From Musa acuminata AAA Group (lineage: Eukaryota; Streptophyta; Magnoliopsida; Zingiberales; Musaceae), in contig NC_088330.1 of assembly GCF_036884655.1 (NCBI RefSeq), forward strand, positions 33,647,001-33,711,000: a stretch of 64,000 bases of DNA, read 5' to 3'. The translations under genes and the position numbers were made by a program. Below are positions 10,371 to 22,600 of this stretch, one piece after another. Numbering within the stretch: the stretch's first letter is position 1; every line of letters starts with the position of its first letter. The notes beneath the pieces were generated by a model. The model was given only the letters and a program-made list of their open reading frames with translations, made no database searches and was not told the origin of the DNA.

Positions 10371-13225
10371 ATGCAAAGTGATCAAGGTCTGGGCATGGAG
10401 ATGGGAGTAGGTGCAGGAGGGGAGTGCTCCTCTTCCGCCGCAGCGGCGGAGCAGCAGCTTCTGAAGGCGGAGATGGCGGTGCACCCGCTGTGGGAACAGC
10501 TGCTGGGGGCTCACGTCGGCTGCCTCCGGGTGGCCACGCCGATCGATCACCTACCGCTGATCGACGCGCAGCTGGCGCAGTCGCACCACCTGGTCCGGTC
10601 CTATGCCGCCGGTCGTCGCCCCTTGCTTTCCCCCCACGAGAAGCAAGAACTCGACTCCTTCCTGGTAAGCCGCCTTGCTACTGATTTCTCCTCGCTACCG
10701 ATTTCTCGGTGGATTACTTATACCTCGCTCGATCGAACAGGCGCAGTATCTTATGGTGTTGTGCTCGTTCAGAGAGCAGCTCCAGCAACACGTCCGTGTC
10801 CACGCCGTGGAGGCCGTCATAGCTTGCAGGGAGATCGAGCAGTCTTTGCAAGATCTCACAGGTACTACTACTTCTACTACTACGACATCTATGATTCCAT
10901 TTTGCTTCTGGAGATAAAAAATGGAACACAGAATTGAAAATTACGACTCTGATGACATGATAATTCATGTATCTACCGCAAAGCAAGCATAAATCTTAGC
11001 AGTGACTTCGTCTTGTTGCCTTGTTTCTTTTCTGCAATCTCCATTTCTTGTGTGATCTTTAAAGAAGGTGGTGGGAGTGTGGACCCAAAGGCGTTAGTTA
11101 AGTTAGGTGAGGAAACGCGACAAGGAAATCGTCGTCACGTTTCATGTCTCCCCCCCCGACTAATTCATTCTTTAGGAAGATGTAATTATGAGCGAGAGAT
11201 CTGTTCATCATCATCATCATCATGATTTTACTTGGAGAAGGATATGCTTTATGATTACCTAACCATACGTGCATCCTGCCACATTGTGGTAGCACAAATA
11301 GAAAGCTCCCGGAACAAGTTCTTCAACTGTTGCTCGTTTCTAACCTATGAATTAGGAGCAACTCTCGAAGAAGGGTCGGGAGCGACGATGTCGGACGATG
11401 AGGACGAGCTGCAGATGGACTGCCCATTAGATATCAGCGTGGAGGGGCATGACATGATGGGATTTGGGCCGCTGCTTCCCACTGAATCGGAGCGGTCTCT
11501 GATGGAGAGGGTGAGGCAAGAACTGAAGATTGAACTGAAACAGGTAGAAGACCCTTAATCCCAGTTCGTGTTTGGTTGCAGTGAGGGCAAAGACCCTTTT
11601 TGATGGGGATCGTCTCATGTGTTCATGCAGGGCTTTAGGTCGAGAATCGAGGATGTACGAGAAGAGATACTTCGGAAGAGAAGGGCGGGGAAGCTGCCCG
11701 GTGACACCACTTCGATATTGAAGCAATGGTGGCAGCAAAACTCCAAGTGGCCGTACCCTACTGTAAGTGTTTTCTTTCTTTAACCATTACACTCATATTC
11801 TCTAAGCAGGAAATAATTTGCATATATATTAATATTCATTTGGTCGGTAATCATGATTTTTAATGGTTAATCTGTGTATTTTTTTATGAATATTAAATGA
11901 AATATCTAATATTTGAAGCTAAGAGGATAATCCATGAATGTGTTGAGGTTATAATACAAATGTTTCAGTGTTAAGCCACACTATTTAAGGGAGGGAATAA
12001 TACGGACTTAGTCTTAATATATGATAATTAAGCATGGAGGCAAGATTAGCTTTTTTTAGTGTAATTTAAAATGCTGAAAAAATTTTAAGTATCAAAAATT
12101 AAAAAAAAAAACATCAAATGAATGAAAAACGTAAAGAATATAATTTGATTTGATCAATCACATCTAAGAATTAAAATAAATTAAAATTCTGTGTGTATTC
12201 ATCATGTCATTGTCAACTATTTGGATCATTGATTAATCTAATCTATACAACAGTTTCGTGCATGAATAATTTTGTTCTGTTCATTTTGGCGTTTATTGAA
12301 CGTACAAAATACACAGATAATTTAATTGAGTAATCTAACTCAACCTTATCTCAGTCATTATTTAAGTATTTTTTTTCTTCATTTAAGTTTCACAATTTGG
12401 GCTTATAACTTAGTTTTTGTTTTAAATTCACTTATTATATACATCGCGGCCTAAAAATGTCACCTTAAATATTGTTTACAAGAGATATTTGCACATATTT
12501 TTATCAATACACCTTTTGTATTCATCCCTTTAAAAGTAAATATATATGAAAAACTTGAGAAGTAAAATACTCTTACTAAAATGATAAAAATATTTTAGGT
12601 ACTTAAAATTTTAATAGTATTTTTAACTATAGTGATAACATAGTAAATTATTTGTTGAGTATATGTTAACGCGAGTCATATGTATATGAAAAATCTAAAT
12701 ACACCTTAACCATTGGTCTGATGATGATGATATATCGGATCCACTTATCAAAGATTGTTTGTTCAAAATTCCAAAGGAGTTAGTTTACTTGGTAAAGATT
12801 TTGATGATTTATTATAAAATTTTACGCTCGAATTTTGTCTTCGTCATTTATCTTTTATAACATAAAAATAAAAATAAAAATAAAAATACATAGATATGAT
12901 ATTAAAACCTCAATATTGTCTTACATGAATTGAATTGTTTTAAAGAAACACCCACATGTAATTGAATCGATCCCGTTGAAGAAGAAAGGATTTGCAAAGG
13001 CAGGTCGCATCTCATCGTTCAGATGTCAAAGATGTAAGTAAGCGCTCCTTTGTTCCTTGTCGTTCATGGCTTCCACATTTCCAGGAGGACGACAAAGCAA
13101 AGCTGGTGGAGGAGACAGGCCTGCAGCTGAAGCAGATCAACAACTGGTTCATCAACCAACGAAAGCGCAATTGGCACAACAGCTCCCAGTCGGCGACCAC
13201 TCTCAAGTCCAAGCGCAAGAAGTAA
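10371..13225 (+). CDS. KNAT7: class II KNOX homeodomain protein, KNAT7-like (5 exons, 291 aa)
   Basis: Exons by splice signals and frame are 10371-10664, 10741-10861, 11356-11543, 11631-11762 and 13085-13225; all introns are GT-AG. The joined frame is 291 codons, the same length as Arabidopsis KNAT7. KNOX1 (about residues 33-75) has [24 protein letters not shown]2 (about 88-140) has the [19 protein letters not shown] block. An acidic [11 protein letters not shown] segment precedes [18 protein letters not shown]. The ELK helix (about 195-215) leads into the TALE homeodomain (about 216-276), with [11 protein letters not shown] in helix 3 and a basic tail KSKRKK. The long last intron (1.32 kb) splits the homeodomain after WPYPT, the conserved KNOX position. 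The family acts in the nucleus as DNA-binding partners of BELL proteins; KNAT7 regulates secondary-wall deposition. The ATG at 10371 is chosen over one 12 codons upstream because it matches the family N-terminus. Confidence 0.95.
12863..12889. repeat. (AAAAAT)n short tandem repeat in KNOX intron 4
   Basis: Four to five units of a TAAAAA motif lie inside the 1.32 kb homeodomain intron. Confidence 0.9.
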
Positions 13226-14461
13226 CGCCGCTCACCTGTTCGACGCTTGGCTCTCGATGCGCGACGCACTGACGCAGTTGTTTGTTCCTTCTGTGCTGCT
13301 TGCAGGTGAAAGCGTGCACAAGTAGCAACACCACTGGATTAACCATGAAGACATGAATGAATGACTTTGAAGTTTCTTGTAGTCCACCGACCGTACCGCA
13401 GTATCTAATATTGGTTCCACCACCTGGTGATTGATTCGCTAATGACCTGTCTGTTTGATGAATAGATGTCACAGAAATTGTATCGAGATGGTGCTCTGGC
13501 TCTCATAATAGTCTGATTCCTCTTGTGAGATCAGTGCAGTGTGCAGTGTGCAGTATGATTCCTAGTTTTTTGTTAGATCATGCATGAGAAAATGGATAGT
13601 TAAGATGCATTTGGATGTAGTAAGAATCATTGCTATGGGCACCAAAAGTGAGCTAAAAGCAAGCACAAGGTACTGGATTCCATGATATCAGGTTAATGAA
13701 AGGTGCAGCAGGTTACCTGCACAAGGGTTAATTAATCACAGGCAGATTACTAAGAATCTCTATCTTCTTCATCATTATTAGATAGATAATACATCTAATG
13801 TGCTAGAAAGGGAATGAGTGTGTGGATGAGGACACCATGAAACAGGGGATCTGCAAACGAGTAGGAATCTTTGTTTACGTTGGGGATAGCAAAACATCAT
13901 TGCTTTAACGATGATGAGAAGGTATGCAGTTTTTTGATGATTTGTTTGGTTTAGAATTTGTTTGTTTCGCATTCGGGATGATAACGAAGCAACAAAAAAG
14001 TCTTTATCATGCCATCCAAGTAATTATGCATTCAGTTTGGCTTCTAAATTTGGAATCTGACAGAACAATTCTGATTTGTATTCTTGCGAGCTTCAGTTTT
14101 TTTGGAAATATTTGAAATTACATGTCAAATAACATAATTCATTTACTAAGTTCATAAAAATGTAATTTAATGTCCTTACTCTTCACATGCGATAATTCAT
14201 TTTTAAATGTTACATCGACGTGTTGCTAAATTTTTATTATGAAGATTATATTCTATGAAAACAATATTATTTATATTGACTAAAATTATTATAGAATATT
14301 AAAAACTTAATTTTATTTATTTTTTATATATAACAAAAAGTATTGTAGGATTTATAAAAAACTTTCTTTTTAATTAAAAGAAAAACCCTTCTTTTTAGAT
14401 TTGACATTTTGAGCGCCTTTAAACCCCTTATATCGATAATACACCTATTCCAAAAAGTAAC

Positions 14462-14501
14462 AATAATAATAATAATAATTATTATTATTATTATTATTAT
14501 T
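14462..14501. repeat. self-complementary (AAT)n(ATT)n microsatellite
   Basis: About six AAT units switch directly into about seven ATT units, giving a nearly perfect palindrome able to form a hairpin or cruciform. Confidence 0.95.
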
Positions 14502-17460
14502 CCAAGAGGTGGATGTGATGTCTTGGGCGACGTTATTAAATTCTAAGCAGATCTCATTTATTAAATATTAATTAGCTATTGAGACAATTAACTTCCGTGA
14601 TGTGCATTTCTCAACTCCACTTAGGAATCTCGTCGGACAGGTTTGGGTTATTTCACATTCTTGTTTTCTTTTTAAAGATATAATAACGTAGATAAAAAAA
14701 ATTAATTTAGTGCAATACTAAACATATCTTGCTATCCATACGTAAGGAGTATTAATAATTAAACTAACGATGCACCCATGAAAATAATATATCTACAAAA
14801 CCTTATTAGATATATAAGGTGTATTTATATATTAATATATTATATCCCATCTAGTGACAAAAATGTAAAGATAAATTACCTAAAAATTTTATATTTTTAT
14901 TTTTATTTTCTTTTTAGAATGACCTCGTTTTGTTTATTCATTTATTTTCTAAAAGATACAAGTGTCGTTGGCCTCCGTTCCGTCGTTCACTGTCTTCGTC
15001 ATATCGCTTTTGTCTTGCTTCCATCACTCCTGCTCTCTCTGCATCTTCTCTCTCTTTAGGGGCCCTCTCCTCCATTAAATATCGATGCCATCAGTTCCCT
15101 GTTGAGTTGATAGTCATGGATGTAAATGAGAGGGGAGATAAGGATAATAACAATCATAGCAATAAAGAAAAAAAATAAAGAAAGAGAGAAGGAAGACGAG
15201 GGTACCAAAAGAAGAGGGGAGGGGAGATAAGAAGATGAGCAACAACAAGGATGGTGATGGATTGTAGGCAACAAAGGCGGTGGGTGGTGGTGAGGCTTGG
15301 TAGAATCGTGATGACCAAAAGGAAGAGGTTAAAAGAAGATAGAAGGGAAGCCAAAACCAACGAACAAAAAGAGGAGGAAAGGTGAGGACAGATGCAAAGG
15401 GAGAGAGAGAGAGGGAAACATGGGTAATTTCATATTTCAAGAAGTAAGAGATATTATGTGGGAAAGTAAAAAATTAGTATTTTTTTTAAACTATCTAAAA
15501 TGTAAACTCATAAATCATATATATATATATATAGTTTGAAAATAATAAAAATAAAAGAAAACGGATCGATCCGATCGTGCTCGGCATCAATCCATTGGAT
15601 AAGTCTACCCTTGTGGTTGCTAATGTCATCGGATTCATACGAGCAAACAGTAAGCGATGGCTCCATTGGATGGTACGTCGCTTTCCCTGCCCTCGTCATC
15701 CATGATCTAAAAGCTTCGTCGGCATGACTTGGCGATATGAACTGCAGTGGTCTGATGACGAGATATTTCACACACGCAAAAGGATAACTGATGTGATGTA
15801 CAGTACGTCCTCCACCGCATCTGCCTCTCTCTGCCTTTGCTGTCGTCACCTTTGGTGACTTTCGTCGTCTGCAAAGGAAACTGCGTCTCCTCCGATCCAT
15901 CGATGTGGGTTATCAGACTCCCGTTAAAGGCATGCGCTGACCTCAGCATCATCTGTCTGATCACCAAGCAATCAGAGTCTGAAACCGAGAAATGTTATAT
16001 AAAGCCTGTCATCATCTATAATTATTTGATATAAGAATATTTAATATGATTATTACTGTGGATATAATATTGCTCAGATTGGATATACACGGTTGCGTGG
16101 AGCCGAAGCTGTCTGTGCAAAGTCATGTTGTAGAAATTATTTTGAAGTATTATTGACATGAATGTCAGAGCTGAATCATCAGAAACTTCCACTGTAGTTT
16201 GATCGTTGGTGTCCTCCGAGCCCGTGATGATATGTTTCGTAAAAGAGATCTCGTCCAATTCATCCTTCCCTATTGATTGGACGATCAAGATTTGATCCAT
16301 CAAATATATGACAATCAACAAGTAGCGCAAAAACATTAGAAATTTTATCTATATTAAAGTCTCTAAGTGACTACTTATGGAATTTAAAAGTATCTAAGTG
16401 CTTATTAAAATAAGTTTATTCGCATAATTATTCTTGCACCTAATCCATCAAACACAAAACCTTTGGTTGAGTTTAATTTATTGGACGAAGTAGGTTTGTA
16501 AAATATTTCTTAGGTGAAAGTAGGTTTGACAACGATTTGATTCGAACCGGAATCAAATCGAGCTGACACCCAAATCAAATTAGCTCGATGATTCATCGAT
16601 TCCAAGTCGAACCAAAATTGGTTTCGGGTGATTCGGTTCCAATTCTTACGTTTGAAAAATTAAAATCATCTATTTCAAAATTTTAAAAAAATTTATTATT
16701 AAATATTTAATTTATATTTTTAGGATAAATTCTCTAAAAAAATTCAAACTTTGACTATTTCGTACTCCAACCACAAGAAATTCTCTTTAAAAAAAATTAA
16801 TCATTCTATTTTTATCGATCATCATGCCTTTGCCTCATTGATCATCCCCCTTCGCTTCGTCAACCACCCTCCTTTTATCTAGATAATCACCTATCACTCA
16901 TGGCATAGACAACTAATGATGAAGGCCTCACTCTCCTTGGACCCCAATAGTTGTCTCTCCTCTCTTATCGTAAGGGTTGTCACTCCTCTTCTGAGCTATT
17001 AGCGATGTCCATAAGAGCAAGGTTAACGGGATCCGTAGAGGTAAAGGTTATTGGGGATGAATCCAACAAAGATAGAGGGGAGGGGAAACGATTGTTGGGA
17101 TTCGATAAGAGCTTATGGGCAATGACAAAATCGACGTAAGATGACAACACGTGGGTAAAATGATATTTTCATGTGGTAGACAATGGGTGCTCTACATAAA
17201 TTTCTCATAGTTGAAGTGCTATATTGAATTTTTTTTAAATTAATTTTTTTTTAAAAAAATATTTTTTTTAATATTTTAAAATATATTTAATTATAAAAAA
17301 ACGAAACTAAAATCACAATCATCGGTTCCAGTTTCAAAACCAAGTTCGATTCCGAATCATAATTTTGGAGAATCATAAACAGGGCAAGGTAAGAATTGGT
17401 GGTGGTTTTGTACTTATATTTATCATCGATGAAGGTTTTGTACTTATATTTATCATCATT

Positions 17461-17520
<60 letters not shown>
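17461..17520. repeat. (AAT)n microsatellite, about 19 units
   Basis: An uninterrupted TAA/AAT repeat of about 58 bp. Just before it, a 29-bp phrase containing TTTTGTACTTATATTTATCATC is repeated twice in tandem (about 17408-17460). Confidence 0.95.
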
Positions 17521-17521
<1 letters not shown>

Positions 17522-18134
17522 ACAGCCAAAAGAAGCAGTGAGAAAGTGAACCTTTTTCCAATCCAAAATAGCTGCACGATGCTGGGCCCCAAGCAATAAA
17601 TTTATACCAGTCGTTGATGCTATTTTGCTGGAAGCATATGTTCCCAAATCTTTCGGTGCATTCCACCAGTCTTTCTCTTGCTGGCTTAAAAAATATCCCA
17701 ATAAATATATCCCAAAAGTAAATAAAAGACGCTAATTAGATTAATTAAAAGCAAAAAGTAAATTACAAGCCAATTACTGCAAGTCCCATTATACACTGCA
17801 TCTGACATGACCTGACCTGACACATCAAACGGATGCCAGTCCTCAAACGAAACCAAGGAAGAGCGTTCTCTTCACATCTGATGGGTTGACCGGAGGAAGA
17901 AGCTTCTGTCGACATTGACTCCGTGTGGCTTCTAGTATAAACGAACAGAAGCTTCACTGTCACTCCGCTTGGATACGCATTCGACGCGGGCTGGCTTTCG
18001 TGTTTAATACGAGTTGGGTAACGTCATTGCCTTCGCCCTTTAACAGGCGCCGCCTTATATGGCGTCTCCTCTCCTCGGTCATCCACGTCGTCGTGCGCAC
18101 CAGTTGGATTAGACGCGGTGCATATCTGGCTCGC

Positions 18135-19600
18135 ATGGAGAAGAAGAAGACGGCGGTGGTGGTGGGTTCGCCCAGAGCGAGGTCTTGCACCCGGCCGTGG
18201 AGATGGGCCAAGACGCTCTTCTTCCTGGCCACCATGTTGGCCTCCCTCCTCCTCGTCTGCGCTCCGCCGCTCCTCGTCGTCCTGCTCGACCTCCTCCTCC
18301 CGCCGGCTCTGCTCTCCAAATCTTCCCTCTCCGCTTCGTCTCTCTGCGAGCAGCTCGAGAGCTTCGTCTTCCGATCCTCCTTGGTCGACGTGCCGATCGT
18401 TTCCGCAGTCAGATCCTTCCTCATCCTGTGTAAGCACCAGTGGAGGCCCTCTCAGGATCGATCGCCAACGATTTCCATCTCCTGATCGCTGTTATGTTAC
18501 CTGCTGCAGGTGCTTTCCTCGTCTGCGACGGGAGCCGGGGAGTCTACCTGGGGATCACCGTCATCTGCAGCTCCGCGTCGATGGCGTACGTTCTGCTCAA
18601 GGCTTTCAGCATGTACTCAGTGGCGGGAGCGCCGCGGCCGATCCTCGAAATCGCCGCCGGCAAGGACGCTGCCGTGATCCAAGCGTTGTTCTTGGGATCC
18701 TTAGCTCTGGCCGTCGCTCACATGGCGGTGGCGTACCGGACCAGCTGCAGGGAGCGGCGCAAGCTGCTCGTCTACAGAATCGATGTCGAAGCGGTATGCT
18801 TTCGTTTCCCCATCTCTCGTTAAGTTCTTGATCTATACCGGATTGATCATGCATGCTTTGGGAATTACAGATCATTATAGTATGTGAATTCTCTCAATTG
18901 AGGCAATCGGTAGGCATTCCCACAGTTTCCTTCACCTTCCCCATTTCTTGTCAACCCTCCTCATGTTGACCGTCGGTTCTCATCGATTTAGTCATTCATT
19001 TTTCTGACGCTGATTTCCTCGTTGACTGGTCACAGAAGTGATCCGACCAGAACAGAGCTTTCTAGAATGAAGTTATGAACGGCTACCAGCGTAGGAACGT
19101 TAACATTTCTTTCTATTTCTAAAATATATATATTTCAATCAAATGAAATATATATATATATATATATTATTGATTACGTGTAATTTACCTTCAGAAGGGG
19201 GTTAGTTAATTCATCAAGTGCGGTTGTTCGAGAGAGATAAGGTCTGAATGAGAAGAGGTCGCTTGTCCTGACTCAAACAGGAAACACAGTCCTTGGCCCT
19301 CTCGTATAGCATGGATCTCCATGGCAACAACAAAACAGTGTGGGCCACAAATTTTCTGTGAGAGACGAGCGTGTGTCGTGTCTTAGTCCAAACACCAATG
19401 TAGTATTTTCATTTTCTGTGCATCGCTTAGTGCTGTATGATGACACAACTCTTTATATTGAATTGGCAATTTGGCATCTTAACTAATGCATTCTAAGACC
19501 ACCTATTTGTCTGAGAAGGTGAGAGCTCAATTCAGATCAACTCTGTGCTTTGCAGGTCAAGGGAAAAGGTGGGCTAATTAAAGGAGACATCAAACTATGA
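18135..19600 (+). CDS. short multi-pass membrane protein resembling the N-terminal module of a plant alpha/beta-hydrolase family
   Basis: Predicted exons are 18135-18429, 18510-18793 and 19556-19600, joining in frame to 207 codons plus TGA. The N-terminus is basic. A long hydrophobic stretch lies at about residues 25-60, followed by FRSSLVDVPIVSAVRSFLILC. Three more hydrophobic segments lie near 88-104, 111-130 and 155-175. The second exon ends AYRTSCRERRKLLVYRIDVEA, which I recognise as the junction that, in longer plant proteins, precedes an alpha/beta-hydrolase domain. Here the third exon adds only 14 residues (VKGKGGLIKGDIKL) and stops, and no hydrolase sequence follows in the next 4 kb. 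It is either a genuine short family form or a truncated copy. The start at 18135 is favoured over an upstream in-frame ATG-less extension by its MEKKK context. The third exon is the least certain part. Confidence 0.72.
19148..19168. repeat. (AT)n microsatellite in intron 2 of the membrane protein gene
   Basis: About ten TA units. Confidence 0.9.
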
Positions 19601-22600
19601 GGATGCTTATGGACATCATATAATTTAGTGCAATTTATGATCCATACATACTTCTACTGAGAAAGACATCCCTTTCGAAGAATAGGGTTTCTTCCATGAT
19701 AACTCTCTGTATACATACATACACATGCTTTTGTGCTTGCATGTGTCGCATATGAAAGCAGCGTGTCAACCTCTGCTTTCTTCTTCTCTTATTTTGAGCT
19801 CTCCATGAGTAAATGTACATATTCTCCGATTTATTCTGCTCGTTTCTTAAAACAGCATTAAGATTTGATCAACGAAATAAAATGAAAATGAACAGAGGAG
19901 AAGCATATTTGCATGGAAATATTTTTTATGTTTAATTACCCTCCATTTATCTTGCTTTCTAACAGCACTGTTAATTATTGAATACAAAACCATTGTTTTT
20001 TTTATTAAAAATATAAAAGATCATATCATATCATTCCAATCACACTATCACACAATATGAGAACCATATCTGTTTATCAAGATATCCATTAATATATTAT
20101 TATATAAATGATAGATCTAAGTTATGAACATCATATATATTATTATTACATATACTAAAATTATATTTTATTTATTTAAAAAATATGATGGCCACATAGA
20201 TAATTATGAGAATATAATTATTAGAAGGCCTTGTCTAAGACTTCAGCAGAGGATGAAAATAAATATGAGAACTAAAAGGTATTTTATATAAATAAATATG
20301 AATTTGATTTTCTCATGTGTTAGGGATTAGAGCTCAAAACTTCCCTTCATTTTTAAATTATAACAATACATTTATGAACCTTTAATTTATTTTATTGACA
20401 CAAATTTATAGAATAACAATAAAATAACATACTAAAAAATTAACATAAAATTTAACCTCATTCTATATATATACACTAAATTCTTCATTATATGATCAAT
20501 TATAAGACCTTTGAATTATCCTCACTCAGACATAACTTCTCTTATATATAGTTTTATATAAATCTTAAAGAATTTACATATTCCTTTTACCTTTTCTAGA
20601 AACTTTATGGAATACTCTCTTTAGATACTTTAAAGAGAAAACATAGGGGCATCCAAAATATTCTTCACTTTTTAATTTTTTAATCAAAGTCTAGATATAT
20701 ATGAGATATTTATATAAGAACTAAATTTTAGAAATTCAAAAATAATTATCAATTCCAAAATTATATTTTTAAAAATTTTGTACTTCTTAAAAAGAAAATA
20801 TTTTTGCTTCATGCTCTAATCTTCTTTATTTATCTTTAATAAATCTTTAATAATCAAAATTTTTAGGCTCTAATACCACTTTGCTAGAGATAGAGAAAAA
20901 ATTCAAACTATAAGAAAAATCATAGAGATTAATAACAAAATAACATATCTAAAAGTTGATGTAAGATTTAATGTGATTTTACTATTCACTATTTATATTT
21001 ATAGAGAAAATTAAAATTTTCACCATATTTAATTAATTATAAGATACTTGAGTTATCTCACAACTTCGTTTGTTCTAGAAAATTTTATACATTTCTAGAA
21101 CACCAAATTATTTTTCATTTCTTATTCCTTCCTCACTAAAATATAGATATATATAAGATATTTATAGAAGAATTGTGTCTTAATTACTAGAGTAATTCCT
21201 TCTTTAGTAAGGATTCCTCTTCATCCTAGGATTTTTATGCTTCAAGAATCCCAAAATAATTATTTTCCTAATACTTTTCTTTTATATTATATATTTATAT
21301 TTATATTTAATTTTATAATTAAAATATAATAATTTATACACTATTAATCTAACATAAACTTGAGATACCGAATAAATATTTATTTACACCTTAATATATT
21401 GTATTTGGGGTGATCTTATGGGGTGATACGGTGAAGAAAAACTATTACTTGGTTACTCAAAATCTTTAGAATAACTTTGGGGCTTTTACCATTAATTTGT
21501 AATCTTTAAGCGAGATTGGACATTAGTTGCAATCAATCCAATAACTAAGCATTAGAAGAATAATAAGTCACCAAAATTGTATATTTGTTGAAAGGGGCCA
21601 AATCTAACTAAACCAATCCACCAATTACATCTTTTCTTTCAAGAGATGTGATTTGGGCATTGTTTCCACCAAGAACAACTCTTTATTAGTCACTGGTTTT
21701 CTACAATTCCAAATCTCCATAAGCATGGATTCCATTCAAGACAGGTCTTCCATCTCTAATGGAATCTATGCTTAAGGCCAAATCTTGATCTGATGAGGGC
21801 TTTGCAGACTTGCTTTTGCTTACCATTACTATTCATGTGAAGTTGATTTATGTTTTTGATTGCTATTTCTCATGAATTGTCACACTCATGTCATTTTCTT
21901 GCAAGCTCCATGAGCTTTATAATTATCACTATTTCTCTCCTTGATGACAACTAATTAACCACTACCCAAATGTCTCTTTTATTGATCTATATAGAACTCC
22001 TAAAAGGAAAAAAAAAATATTATTATCTCCTTTTTCATCAAAAAAAATAATTGTATAATTGATTATATCATCCTTTCGAATAAGAATGATCAAATGATTA
22101 TGTTTGTGTCGAAATTGAAAATATATTGCAATTAGAATCAGATTTATTAATTTGTTTTGACCAGTTCTTCAAGATCAATTTTTTTAAATTAATATTGAAG
22201 TTGATCATAATATAATATACAGTAATGGTTTAAAATATTTACTCAAATAACAAATTTATATTAAAATTTATTATAGTGATTCAGAAATTCGGGTATAGTT
22301 ACTGAAAAATACTATAGCTTTATATTTCTCATATTTAAAGTAATTTAAATCTCATCATATCCTCACTCATCAATCAAAACACAACCTTTTAGCTTACTGC
22401 AAAATACATTGATAATTTGTATTATATTATGAAATTGTTGTTTATAAAAAATTCTTTATAAATAAAAAGGTTATATATAAATAGCTTTCTTTTTATAAAA
22501 CAAATCTAATTTTTTTAATTTACTCATTTGATGATTTCAAGAGTGAGTATGAAATTATATAATAAAGCTTTATAGACCATAATTTATATAATTATGATCT

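Larger units (their letters stand above)
13226..18134. other. KNOX 3' flank and intergenic DNA, no supported gene
   Basis: The first few hundred bases should hold the KNOX 3' UTR. Beyond that the DNA is AT-rich with two AAT-type microsatellites. A block of mixed composition at 15.55-16.0 kb ends near a TATATAAAG sequence at about 15.99 kb, but no convincing coding exon follows. Around 16.5-16.65 kb and 17.3 kb, imperfect repeats of GGTTCGAAT/AACCGGAATC type occur; they have no cloverleaf context, so I do not call a tRNA. Serine/leucine-rich minus-strand ORFs at 15.1-15.4 kb are the reverse of purine-rich DNA. Confidence 0.55.

Noticed and set aside
15056..15440. Serine/leucine/phenylalanine-rich minus-strand ORFs
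   Set aside because: They are the reverse of a purine-rich tract (GAGAGGAA-type) and only mimic a hydrophobic protein.
16535..16640. tRNA-like GGTTCGAAT motif (minus strand)
   Set aside because: The motif lies in a set of imperfect GGTTCGAAT-like repeats, and no acceptor stem or anticodon arm can be drawn around it.
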